This document shows, piece after piece, positions 24,808 to 32,822 of a stretch of 64,000 nt of DNA. Under the pieces are notes generated by a model. It worked only from the letters and a program-made list of their open reading frames with translations. It searched no databases and was not told the origin of the DNA. Position 1 is the stretch's first letter. Each line of letters opens with the position of its first letter. The DNA comes from Lewinellaceae bacterium. Its GTDB lineage: Bacteria; Bacteroidota; Bacteroidia; Chitinophagales; Saprospiraceae. Both the position numbers and the translations under genes were made by a program. Where the stretch lies: positions 186,001-250,000 of the forward strand of contig JACJYP010000005.1 of the NCBI GenBank assembly GCA_020636045.1. The letters are read 5' to 3'.

Positions 24808-24869
24808 ATAGCCGCGTAAAATTTATGTCAGGGTGCTACCTGCGGGCCGGTGTCGCAGTCTAACCGTAC

Positions 24870-24877
24870 TATCTTTG
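24870..24877 (+). promoter_or_regulatory. -10 element (TATCTTTG) of hemE
   Basis: The motif fully matches TAnnTTTG and lies 18 nt before the hemE start, implying a very short leader. A clear TTG at the -33 position is not seen. Confidence 0.5.
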
Positions 24878-24895
24878 TGCGACAAGCATCCGAAT

Positions 24896-25963
24896 ATGAC
24901 AGAACCGACTGCCGAAAAAGCAAAATCCTCCTTTACCCAGACCACAACACCGCTGTTCCTGCGCGCGGCCACGGGAGAATTAACCGAACGGCCGCCCGTC
25001 TGGCTGATGCGGCAGGCGGGACGCATCCTTCCGCAATACCGCGCCCTGCGCGCCCGTTTTCCTGATTTCAAGGTGTTCGTCAAAACGCCGGAAGCCGCGG
25101 CAGAAGCGACCCTCCAGCCCGTAGACGAGCTGGGCGTGGATGCGGCCATTATTTTTTCCGATATTCTGGTCATCCCCGAAGCGATGGGGCTCGACTACGA
25201 AATGGTAGAGGCCAAAGGTCCGAGGTTCCCGAAGGTGATCGAAGGAAAGGGCGATATCGAACAACTTCGTTCGGGACATGCCGCAGCCGGCAGCCTTGAA
25301 TACGTGTTTGATGCACTGAAAATCGCCAAAAAGGACCTTGAAGGCCGCGTGCCGTTGATCGGTTTCGCGGGCGCGCCCTGGACGATATTCGCCTACATGG
25401 TGGAAGGCGGCGGCAGTAAAACCTTTTCCCGGGCACGGCGAATGTTATATGCCGCGCCCGAAGCCGCACATACCCTGCTGCAAAAGATCACCGATACGAC
25501 CATTGAATATTTGAAAGGGCAGGTCGCGTCCGGAGCGGACCTGTTACAATTGTTCGACTCCTGGGCCGGCGAATTACCGCCGGAACATTACCGGATTTTT
25601 GCAATCCCGTACCTGCAACAGATATGCGAAGCCCTGCCAGATGTGCCTAAAACGGTGTTTGCAAAAGGCGCCTGGTTTGCGTTGGAGGATATTGGCGAAC
25701 TGCCCTGTGAAGTGGTCGGGCTGGACTGGAATATCCCGCCGGCTTTCGCCCGGGCCAGGGTGGGAGAGGGTAAAGTACTCCAGGGCAACCTCGATCCTTG
25801 TTGCCTTTATGCGCATCCCGATGTGATCGCTACAGAAACCGGGGAAATGATCCGGCGCTTTGGCCGGCATCATATCGCCAACCTGGGGCATGGCGTATAT
25901 CCCGATACGCCACTGGATGGCGTTCGGGCATTTGTAGATACCGTTAAAAGTTTTTCCTGGTAA
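24896..25963 (+). CDS. hemE: Uroporphyrinogen decarboxylase
   Basis: The ATG at 24896 (MTEPTAEKAKSS) gives 355 residues; an upstream in-frame start would lie before the promoter. The enzyme removes four carboxyl groups from uroporphyrinogen III to make coproporphyrinogen III in heme synthesis. Signatures are RPPVWLMRQAGRILPQYRAL with the substrate-binding Arg residues, AAIIFSDILVIPEAMGLDYE with the catalytic Asp, GFAGAPWTIFAYMVEGGGS, DSWAGEL and the late GHGVYPDTP. Length is as usual. It stands alone between two terminators, next to genes for proteins with heme-type CxxxCH motifs. Confidence 0.97.
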   Translation: MTEPTAEKAKSSFTQTTTPLFLRAATGELTERPPVWLMRQAGRILPQYRALRARFPDFKVFVKTPEAAAEATLQPVDELGVDAAIIFSDILVIPEAMGLDYEMVEAKGPRFPKVIEGKGDIEQLRSGHAAAGSLEYVFDALKIAKKDLEGRVPLIGFAGAPWTIFAYMVEGGGSKTFSRARRMLYAAPEAAHTLLQKITDTTIEYLKGQVASGADLLQLFDSWAGELPPEHYRIFAIPYLQQICEALPDVPKTVFAKGAWFALEDIGELPCEVVGLDWNIPPAFARARVGEGKVLQGNLDPCCLYAHPDVIATETGEMIRRFGRHHIANLGHGVYPDTPLDGVRAFVDTVKSFSW

Positions 25964-25992
25964 TTCCGCTCTGGATGAGCGAAGCCAAAAAG

Positions 25993-26031
25993 AAAACCCG
26001 GCAACGTCACTTCTGATCGTTGCCGGGTTTT
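25993..26031. terminator. Bidirectional Rho-independent terminator
   Basis: Perfect 14-bp arms (25993-26006 and 26018-26031) include A-rich and T-rich ends, so the hairpin has a T-tract on both strands. It separates the convergent hemE and rhodanese-like genes. Confidence 0.9.
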
Positions 26032-26049
26032 TATTTTTCTTGTATCGGA

Positions 26050-26367
26050 TTACTTGACAGGCAGACCTTCCTGTTCCCAGGCCTTGATGCCTCCTGTAAC
26101 GATCGAAACGTCCTGATATCCGCGCTCTACCAGCATCCTCGCGGCTTCTTTGCCACGGATACCGATGTTGGACAGCAAAACGACCGGGCGGTTGGATGGC
26201 AATTCGTTCAACCGTTGGTCCAGCTCGCTTAACGGCAGTGCCACTACCTGCCGGACATCAAGGTTTTTCGAATCGCCCGCCGAATGATCGCGGACATCCA
26301 CAATAAGGCTCCCCAGAATATAAGCCGCATAAGCCTCGCGGGGAGTGAGTTTTTTGAACATTGTCAT
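26050..26367 (-). CDS. Rhodanese-like domain protein lacking the catalytic cysteine
   Basis: This is a 105-residue single rhodanese fold with the family pattern LIVDVRDHSAGD (about 21-32), the ALPLSEL segment, the active-site loop and a final GGIKAWEQEGLPV. In sulfurtransferases the loop reads CxxGxRS. Here it is LLSNIGIRGK, so Ser66 replaces the sulfur-carrying Cys while Gly and Arg of the loop are kept. It is probably not a sulfurtransferase and may act as a binding or regulatory module (inference). No signal peptide. A second ATG three codons in (26361) is an equally good start. Confidence 0.88.
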   Translation of the reverse strand: MTMFKKLTPREAYAAYILGSLIVDVRDHSAGDSKNLDVRQVVALPLSELDQRLNELPSNRPVVLLSNIGIRGKEAARMLVERGYQDVSIVTGGIKAWEQEGLPVK

Positions 26368-26563
26368 GTTTTATAATTATTCGTTTTTCCAAAAAATAAA
26401 TCGGGTTTCAGGTGTGTAAAGTTATAAAAGATTTTACAAAAAAGCACAAATAAAAAACTAAAAAAATGTTTGATTTTCAAATTCGACACTTCATGATCCT
26501 CGTCAGGGAATTCAAAAAATTATTTCAAGTCGCAACCATCGTTCGCCAAACATGGTTCTGAAA

Positions 26564-26593
26564 TTGGATTGGCAAAAATTGAGCGTAATTTTG
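26564..26593 (+). promoter_or_regulatory. Bacteroidota-type promoter of the thiolase gene
   Basis: TTG (26564-26566), 19 nt, then TAATTTTG (26586-26593): an exact match to the phylum consensus and spacing. It lies 30 nt upstream of the ATG. Confidence 0.75.
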
Positions 26594-26623
26594 CGCCGTT
26601 TTTGTGCTAACTAAATAATTACC

Positions 26624-27802
26624 ATGAAAGAAGTCTATATCGTTTCCGCCGTACGCACCCCGATCGGGAGTTTCGGCGGCGTATTATCCGGTATTTCCGC
26701 AACGCAACTCGGGGCCACGGCTATCAAAGGGGCCCTGGAAAAGGCTGGCGTTTCTGCCGAACAGGTGAATGAAGTGTTGATGGGAAATGTCGTCAGCGCC
26801 AATCTCGGTCAGGCGCCGGCTCGGCAAGCCGCCCGCTTTGCAGGCTTGCCTGATAACATTCCGTGCACGACGATCAATAAAGTGTGCGCTTCCGGTATGA
26901 AGTCGATCACCCTGGGCGCGCAAAGTATCATGCTGGGTATCAATGAGATCGTGGTGGCCGGTGGTATGGAGAACATGTCGCAAATACCGTATTATCTGCC
27001 CAATGCGCGCTGGGGATACAAGTACGGCAATGCCGAACTGGTGGACGGTCTTGCAAAAGACGGCCTCACCGATGTGTACAACCAGAAGGCCATGGGCGTT
27101 TGCGCAGATGCTACGGCGGTCCGTTACAACATCAGCCGCGAAGCGCAGGATGCTTTTGCCATCGACTCTTACAAGCGCTCGGCTGCTGCGACGGAGGCGG
27201 GCTTCTTTCGTTCGGAGATCGTACCCGTGTCCATTCCCCAGCGCAAAGGCGATCCATTGCAAGTGGCGGAAGACGAGGAGTTCAAGAAGGTTATGTTCGA
27301 CAAGATCCCCGGCCTGCGCCCCGCTTTTACCCCCGACGGGACCGTTACTGCCGCCAATGCGAGCACCATCAACGACGGCGCGACGGCGTTGATCCTCGCA
27401 AGTGAAGAGGCAGTAAAAAGGCTGGGCCTGAAACCGCTCGCCAAAATTCGCGGTTTCGCCGACGCGGAGCAGGAACCGGAGTGGTTTACCACCTCACCCA
27501 CCATTGCGGCCCCCAAAGCGCTCAAAATGGCGGGTGTTTCGAAAAACGACATCGATTATTTTGAAGTGAACGAGGCCTTCTCCGTAGTAGCGATGGCTTT
27601 TGAGCAAGTGATGGAGATCGACCACGACCATACAAATGTATTCGGCGGGGCGGTATCCCTCGGGCACCCGCTCGGCGCTTCCGGTGCGCGCATCGTCACG
27701 ACGCTCAACAACGTATTGCAACAAAAGAACGGCAAACTGGGCCTGGCAGCCATTTGCAACGGCGGCGGCGGCGCGACGGCTATTGTGATCGAACGCGTAT
27801 AA
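26624..27802 (+). CDS. Acetyl-CoA C-acetyltransferase (thiolase)
   Basis: The 392-residue enzyme interconverts two acetyl-CoA with acetoacetyl-CoA and CoA, or acts in beta-oxidation. All thiolase catalytic residues are present: Cys88 in NKVCASGMKS, His348 in GHPLGASGAR and Cys378 in ICNGGGGATA, together with the NEAF motif. Length and layout match biosynthetic-type thiolases (AtoB/PhaA class). No beta-oxidation or ketogenesis genes are adjacent, so the exact pathway is open. It has its own strong promoter and appears monocistronic or followed weakly by the membrane protein 70 nt downstream. Confidence 0.95.
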   Translation: MKEVYIVSAVRTPIGSFGGVLSGISATQLGATAIKGALEKAGVSAEQVNEVLMGNVVSANLGQAPARQAARFAGLPDNIPCTTINKVCASGMKSITLGAQSIMLGINEIVVAGGMENMSQIPYYLPNARWGYKYGNAELVDGLAKDGLTDVYNQKAMGVCADATAVRYNISREAQDAFAIDSYKRSAAATEAGFFRSEIVPVSIPQRKGDPLQVAEDEEFKKVMFDKIPGLRPAFTPDGTVTAANASTINDGATALILASEEAVKRLGLKPLAKIRGFADAEQEPEWFTTSPTIAAPKALKMAGVSKNDIDYFEVNEAFSVVAMAFEQVMEIDHDHTNVFGGAVSLGHPLGASGARIVTTLNNVLQQKNGKLGLAAICNGGGGATAIVIERV

Positions 27803-27872
27803 GGGCCAAGCCGGCCGTATTCGTTGTCTTTTTTACCTTGCGCCATGGCGCGGCATCGCTGCCCGCCCTAAT

Positions 27873-29288
27873 GTGGAAATGACAGCAGTGCCTGCAAATC
27901 ATCACGATCAGGCCGTCTTTCGCCTCGGAACGGCCGTCTACGCTGCGCTGGCAGCGTTGGCGGCCGTTTTTTATCTGGAGCGCATGGCCATGCTCGATAT
28001 GTCGTTCCAGACCTTTCATATCCTCCGGACGGGTAGCCTGCAAATTCAGAGCGAACGGTTCGGGGCGGCCTGTACCCAGGTTTTTCCCTGGCTGGCGCAG
28101 GCTGCCGGGCTGCCGCTGAAGGGCGTACTGATCGCCTATTCGTTGGGGCATGTACTTTATTATTTCGTCATTTTCACGCTGATCGTGCGGGTCATGGGGC
28201 AGTGGAAGTGGGGCCTGGTGTTACTGCTCCTGTCCACCATGATGACCACCCATACTTTCTACTGGCTCTCGGAAATGCCGCAGGGACTGGCATTTCTGGT
28301 ACTCGTGATGGCGTGGTTGCACCTAAAAGGCAATCTTGCAGCCATCTGCTGGTGGGAGTATCCTTTTCTTGCCTTCGCCATCGTTACGGCCTTTTATTTC
28401 CACCCGATGGTATTGTACGCGGCCATGTTCTGTTGCCTGTTTTTTGGATTGGAAAAATCTCATGTGTGTGGCCGCCGCGCGTTGTATGCGCTCATCCTAG
28501 GGCTTTTCCTGCTGACTGCCTTTGTGAAATACAAGGTTCTGAAACTGGACTGGTACGACGCCATGTCGCTCGAACGCGCCGGCGCCTTTTCCGAACAATG
28601 GCCTCACTGGTTCGATATTCAAAGCAATCGGGATTTTCTGCGCTGGTGCCTGCGCGACTACTACCTGATCCCGCTCGCGGTTTTGCTGAATACCGGTTTT
28701 TACCTGCGGCGTCGCATCTGGTGGAAAGTCTTGCTGGTATTCTTGACGCCTGCCGCGTACGTCTTGCTGGTCAATGTGCCTTTTTACCACGGCGACAACC
28801 AGTTTTACCTTGAAAACCTGTACCTGCCCCTGGCCATTTTCTCGGCAGTACCCCTGGTTTTCGATGTGCTGCCTGTATTGTTTCCTGCGCGCTTTTTGAC
28901 GATCATCGCCATTTTACTCGCGATCCGGATCGCGCATATTTTTCTCGCACATCAGTCCTGGACGGAACGCCTGCATTGGGAACAGTCCTTTTTGACGGAA
29001 ACGGCCCGGGCGCATGACCGGAAACTGATCCTTTCGGAACAGCAGGTCCCGATGGACAAACTCATTTTTTCATGGGGAACTTCAACGGAATTCCTGATCC
29101 TGTCGTCGCTCGACGGGCCTGATGGCGCCCGCTGTATTCTGGTGGATGAAAATCCGGCCCGCTTCGACAGCCTGCGCAGCCGGCGTGAACTTTTCCTCGG
29201 TGAGTTTCGCAATTATTTGTTCGATGAAATACCCCGGCGATATTTCAACCTGCGGGATACCAGTGCCTACGTGAATTACAGAGAATGA
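27873..29288 (+). CDS. Polytopic inner membrane protein of unknown function
   Basis: The product is 471 residues from a GTG at 27873; an ATG two codons on (27879) is an alternative. About nine or ten hydrophobic helices fill residues 18-365. They include VYAALAALAAVFYL, LIAYSLGHVLYYFVIFTLIV and LVLLLLSTMMTTHTFYWL. A soluble C-terminal tail of about 110 residues follows. The overall shape resembles polyprenol-linked glycosyltransferase-like membrane proteins, but no catalytic DxD or ExE motif in a first loop is convincing. It converges with pgi (10-nt gap). Confidence 0.72.
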   Translation: MEMTAVPANHHDQAVFRLGTAVYAALAALAAVFYLERMAMLDMSFQTFHILRTGSLQIQSERFGAACTQVFPWLAQAAGLPLKGVLIAYSLGHVLYYFVIFTLIVRVMGQWKWGLVLLLLSTMMTTHTFYWLSEMPQGLAFLVLVMAWLHLKGNLAAICWWEYPFLAFAIVTAFYFHPMVLYAAMFCCLFFGLEKSHVCGRRALYALILGLFLLTAFVKYKVLKLDWYDAMSLERAGAFSEQWPHWFDIQSNRDFLRWCLRDYYLIPLAVLLNTGFYLRRRIWWKVLLVFLTPAAYVLLVNVPFYHGDNQFYLENLYLPLAIFSAVPLVFDVLPVLFPARFLTIIAILLAIRIAHIFLAHQSWTERLHWEQSFLTETARAHDRKLILSEQQVPMDKLIFSWGTSTEFLILSSLDGPDGARCILVDENPARFDSLRSRRELFLGEFRNYLFDEIPRRYFNLRDTSAYVNYRE

Positions 29289-29298
29289 GGTGGTGGTG

Positions 29299-30597
29299 TT
29301 ACTTTTTCCCGAGCAGGGCGAACATATTTTTCTTGTAAGCCTCCACACCCGGCTGGTCGAAGGGATTGACGCCCAGCAGATAGCCGCTCACAGCGCAGGC
29401 TTTTTCGAAAAAAAAGAATAATTGGCCCAGGTTGTACGCGTCGGCTTCCGGCATGCGTATGATCAAATTGGGGACACCGCCATCAGTATGGGCGAGTCGT
29501 GTGCCTTCAGCGGCCTTTTTGTTGACGTGATCGAGTGTTTTGCCGGAGAGATAGTTCAGGCCGTCGAGGTCGTTTTCCGTCTTGAAAAGGGTGATGTCGG
29601 TTTCGGGATCTTCAATTTCCAGTACCGTTTCGAAAAGGCTGCGCCGTCCGTCCTGGATATATTGCCCCATGGAATGCAGATCGGAACTGAAATCAACAGA
29701 CGCCGGGAAAATGCCCTTGCCGTCTTTGCCTTCGCTTTCGCCGTAGAGTTGTTTCCACCATTCGGCGATGTAATGACAGCGAGGTTCGTAATTCACCAGT
29801 AATTCGATGTCCTTCCCCTTGCGGAGCAGGATATTTCGAACGGCAGCGTATTGGTAACATGGATTTTCTGCCAGCGGCGCTTTATATGTTTTCGAAGCCT
29901 CTGCCGCCCCGCGCATCAGGGCGTCGATGTCGATGCCGGCTGCTGCAATAGGCAGCAACCCCACGGCCGTGAGCACGGAGAAACGGCCGCCTACATTGTC
30001 GGGCACGACAAATGTTTCGTAGGATTCGTTGTCGGCAAGCGTTTTCAGCGCGCCTTTACTGGCATCGGTAGTAGCATAAATACGCTGCCGGGCGCCGTCT
30101 TTTCCGTATTTTTCCTCCAGTTTTTGCTTGAACAGGCGAAACGCGATCGCTGGTTCAGTAGTGGTGCCGGACTTGGAAATGACATTGATCGAAAAATCCC
30201 GGTCGCCAATCGCATCCAGTATTTGTGCGTGGTACGGGGCGCTGAGGTTGGTGCCGGCAAAAACGATGTCGAAATGCTTTTTTCGTCCGCCGCGTTGCGG
30301 CAGGGCGGGGGTGGGCCGGCAAAATTCGATGGCGGCTTTGGCGCCCAGATATGAACCTCCGATGCCGATCACGACGAGCACTTCGCCTTCTTTCCGGATC
30401 TTTTTTGCTGCGGCTTTTATCCGTCTGAACTCCTGCCGGTCGTATTTGCTAGGCAGGTCCAGCCACCCGAGAAAATCAGCGCCCGGGCCGCTTTTGCTTT
30501 CCAGCATTTTGGCAGCAATAGCAATTTGAGGTTCTATTGCCATCCATTCATGTTCTGAAACGAACGGTGCGGCGGGCGAATGATCGAACTGGATCAT
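29299..30597 (-). CDS. pgi: Glucose-6-phosphate isomerase
   Basis: This 432-residue phosphoglucose isomerase converts glucose 6-phosphate and fructose 6-phosphate. Sugar-phosphate-binding SIS elements are VVIGIGGSYLGAKAAIEF and VISKSGTTTEPAIAF. The family signatures are GGRFSVLTAVGLLPIA, SDLHSMGQYIQDG, and the C-terminal NPFDQPGVEAYKKNMFALL with the catalytic Lys. Its size places it with the shorter Pgi forms of Firmicutes and Bacteroidota. The gene starts 49 nt after a second, unrelated isomerase gene read in the same direction, so they probably form an operon. Confidence 0.96.
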   Translation of the reverse strand: MIQFDHSPAAPFVSEHEWMAIEPQIAIAAKMLESKSGPGADFLGWLDLPSKYDRQEFRRIKAAAKKIRKEGEVLVVIGIGGSYLGAKAAIEFCRPTPALPQRGGRKKHFDIVFAGTNLSAPYHAQILDAIGDRDFSINVISKSGTTTEPAIAFRLFKQKLEEKYGKDGARQRIYATTDASKGALKTLADNESYETFVVPDNVGGRFSVLTAVGLLPIAAAGIDIDALMRGAAEASKTYKAPLAENPCYQYAAVRNILLRKGKDIELLVNYEPRCHYIAEWWKQLYGESEGKDGKGIFPASVDFSSDLHSMGQYIQDGRRSLFETVLEIEDPETDITLFKTENDLDGLNYLSGKTLDHVNKKAAEGTRLAHTDGGVPNLIIRMPEADAYNLGQLFFFFEKACAVSGYLLGVNPFDQPGVEAYKKNMFALLGKK

Positions 30598-30645
30598 GGC
30601 GGTGAGCGTAACTTCAGTGTTAAAAATTGATTTGGCGGCAGCCGG

Positions 30646-31632
30646 TTAAATTTTTGCCAGTTCTGCTTTCAGATAATCGATCACTTTGATCTCGATAGCA
30701 TCCACGTTGCGCAGTTCCGCCAGGAAATAGGAGGTCCAGTCACCGAGATACACCAGGTAAAAAGCCTTTTCGATCGCCCCCTTGCCTTTCGACCAGACCT
30801 CGATGGACGACCCCGTGAAGTGTTCGACGATTTCCTTGTTGATATTCATTCGCACGGCGGTGCGATCGTAATCGTCGCGGTTGCGGAGCCATACGACCGC
30901 CACATCCGGGCGGTTATTGCGCCATCCCACCAGTTCATTGTGGTTCATTTCCGGCACGACGTGGTGCCAGCAAAGCATTTTGGCATTTTCGTTGATCTGC
31001 TGTCGCCAGCGCACGGCTACGGCTTCTATATTGTCGGCGGCATACAGCACAGGCGTCTTGTCGACCAGCAATTCTGCGATCTTTTTCGCTTTTTTCTGGA
31101 TGGCTTCGTCGTCCCTGAGCAGCAGTTTTTGCGCGCCTTTGACTTGCGTGAACAACTTTTGCGGGATGAGTTTGGCAGCTCTCAATACACCGAGTTGTGC
31201 TACGACGGAATATCCGAGGCAGGCGCGCGGGCTGCTCCAGCCGCCCGGCAGTTGTACATAGTCAAGTCCAAGCGCTTTGGCGCGCTCGATGAGTTGGCCG
31301 CCGGAAGCGATGCAAACGATCTTGGCGCCGGTTGTGAGCAGTTGATCGAAGGTGCTGAGCGTCTCTTCCGTGTTGCCGCTGTAGGACGAGCAGATCGCCA
31401 GTGTGTGTTTATTCACCCATGCAGGCGCGTGGTATCCTTTGCTGACGACTACCGGAAGTTTGCAGTATGGACGTGCGAATTCCTGTACAAAATTGCCGCC
31501 GATGCCGCTGCCGCCCATTCCGGAAATGAAAACGGAGCGAAACGGGGCCGAATGCTTTTTTAAAGAAATTCCTGTGGCAATATGCAGGGCTTCTCCCAGT
31601 TGTTCCGGGAATCGGGCGATCATTTTATTCAT
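30646..31632 (-). CDS. Bifunctional phosphoglucose/phosphomannose isomerase-type protein
   Basis: The 328-residue protein has two SIS domains and belongs to the PGI/PMI family known from archaea and some bacteria. Visible features are VFISGMGGSGIGGNFV, AICSSYSGNTEETL with the phosphate-binding Ser/Thr, SPRACLGYSV, and the catalytic region VVPEMNHNELVGW with Glu and His. Known family members isomerise both glucose 6-phosphate and mannose 6-phosphate to fructose 6-phosphate. Here it could supply mannose for surface glycans while Pgi serves glycolysis (inference). It is the first gene of the pair and has its own promoter. Confidence 0.92.
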   Translation of the reverse strand: MNKMIARFPEQLGEALHIATGISLKKHSAPFRSVFISGMGGSGIGGNFVQEFARPYCKLPVVVSKGYHAPAWVNKHTLAICSSYSGNTEETLSTFDQLLTTGAKIVCIASGGQLIERAKALGLDYVQLPGGWSSPRACLGYSVVAQLGVLRAAKLIPQKLFTQVKGAQKLLLRDDEAIQKKAKKIAELLVDKTPVLYAADNIEAVAVRWRQQINENAKMLCWHHVVPEMNHNELVGWRNNRPDVAVVWLRNRDDYDRTAVRMNINKEIVEHFTGSSIEVWSKGKGAIEKAFYLVYLGDWTSYFLAELRNVDAIEIKVIDYLKAELAKI

Positions 31633-31682
31633 ATGAAAAAGGTTTGATAAAGGTTTTGTGCGAAAGGCGGGTTAAGAAGCCG

Positions 31683-31714
31683 CAAAACTAAGGCACCCCG
31701 CACCCAATCTCCAA
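31683..31714 (-). promoter_or_regulatory. Bacteroidota-type promoter of the PGI/PMI-pgi operon
   Basis: On the minus strand TTG (31714-31712) is followed after 21 nt by TAGTTTTG (31690-31683), an exact TAnnTTTG. The leader would be about 45 nt. Confidence 0.6.
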
Positions 31715-31731
31715 TGCCGGTCCACTATTTT

Positions 31732-32769
31732 CTATTCTCCACTCCGCAGATTTACCCGGATGCCGTTGCCGGCGGGATCGGCGAACATGCCCCGGCGTGC
31801 TTTCAGGGCGGTCATATCCTGATCGCCGAGACACGGAAGTCCCGAAGCGAGTATGGCATCCATTTCCTGCAGGATTTTTTCCCGGGATTGCCAGAAAACG
31901 GTTTTTTTATCCAGGATGTCGTCGAGGACGCGCTCCTTCATTTGTTGTAATTCAGGAGCGAACAACGGACCGGTATTTTTCGCCTTTTGAATGGCTTCGA
32001 GCATCGCTAAATGCTGTCCGGAGCCAAGTTGGCTGGCGATCTCGTTTTCGGAGACCGGAAAAGTCCACGATGGAGAGAAGGATTCGATGCTGTCGACAGG
32101 AAACGCAAACAGATACACCTCGAAAAATGTGCGGCATTGCTTATCGTCAAGCCCAGCAGCCAATGTATTCCAGTACCTGTAATCGGCAAACAGGTGTGGC
32201 TGCGTACCCCCTGAAATACGCTGGTAAACAAAATGTGGCAGCGCCGCTGCCAGCCAGGAAAAATCGAGCCTGGAGCCCGATTCGCTGGTTTCGGCGCGGT
32301 TGGCAAGCAAAACAGCGAAAGTGTCGCGCAGCGCAATCGCTTCCCTGTATTGTTCCGCCAATGCTTCCGGAGTTGCCGGCCCGCGAGCGATCACAAAATC
32401 GTTGCGCCGCGTGTTTAGCGCATCGCCGAAATAGCACCGCATGCGCAGTTGCAGTTTCCAGTCTGCGCGCGTCGCTGCCGGTTCGAGTGCGTCGCCAAAA
32501 ACCCAGCCGGTTTCTCCGGCGCTTGTTTTTACCTTTATCCAGGGCGCCTGACGCTCGCGGTCGTTGAAAGAAACGATGGACTCAAAACGGCTGATTTCAT
32601 GCAGATCGCTGAGTTTTTCACCGGCTTTCAGCATCCTGGTAACGGGACTTTTCAGGCCCGGAGCGGCCTGGAGGGCAATTTTTGGAATTTTTACAACCAG
32701 TTGATCCTGTGCAGATTCATGCAGACAAGATGCAAAAACCATGCAGAGAAGAAAGGGCAAACAACGCAT
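31732..32769 (-). CDS. Lipoprotein with an SH3-like domain
   Basis: The ATG at 32769 (MRCLPFLLCMVFASC) gives 345 residues with a lipoprotein signal ending at Cys15. Residues about 25-95 look like a bacterial SH3 domain: KIPKIALQAAPGLKSPVTRM, LKAGEKLSDLHE, and WIKVKTSAGETGWVFGDALE, the last being the SH3 'GWV' strand. The remaining 250 residues are mostly helical and unrecognised. SH3-type domains of this kind often bind cell-wall peptides. The gene is read away from a lamin-tail protein, and the two share a 53-bp intergenic region. Confidence 0.78.
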   Translation of the reverse strand: MRCLPFLLCMVFASCLHESAQDQLVVKIPKIALQAAPGLKSPVTRMLKAGEKLSDLHEISRFESIVSFNDRERQAPWIKVKTSAGETGWVFGDALEPAATRADWKLQLRMRCYFGDALNTRRNDFVIARGPATPEALAEQYREAIALRDTFAVLLANRAETSESGSRLDFSWLAAALPHFVYQRISGGTQPHLFADYRYWNTLAAGLDDKQCRTFFEVYLFAFPVDSIESFSPSWTFPVSENEIASQLGSGQHLAMLEAIQKAKNTGPLFAPELQQMKERVLDDILDKKTVFWQSREKILQEMDAILASGLPCLGDQDMTALKARRGMFADPAGNGIRVNLRSGE

Positions 32770-32787
32770 TTGAATTAAGTTTACGCA

Positions 32788-32795
32788 CAAAACTA
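32788..32795 (-). promoter_or_regulatory. -10 element (TAGTTTTG) of the SH3 lipoprotein gene
   Basis: An exact TAnnTTTG on the minus strand lies 18 nt upstream of the ATG at 32769. A TTG with standard spacing is not seen. Confidence 0.45.
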
Positions 32796-32822
32796 CACAA
32801 CGACCCAAGTCCGACCTTTCGC

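Noticed and set aside
26466..26561. 31-codon small open frame (MFDFQIRHF...) between the rhodanese and thiolase genes
   Set aside because: It has an A-rich leader but no homology I recognise and overlaps the thiolase promoter region; support is too weak to call it a gene.
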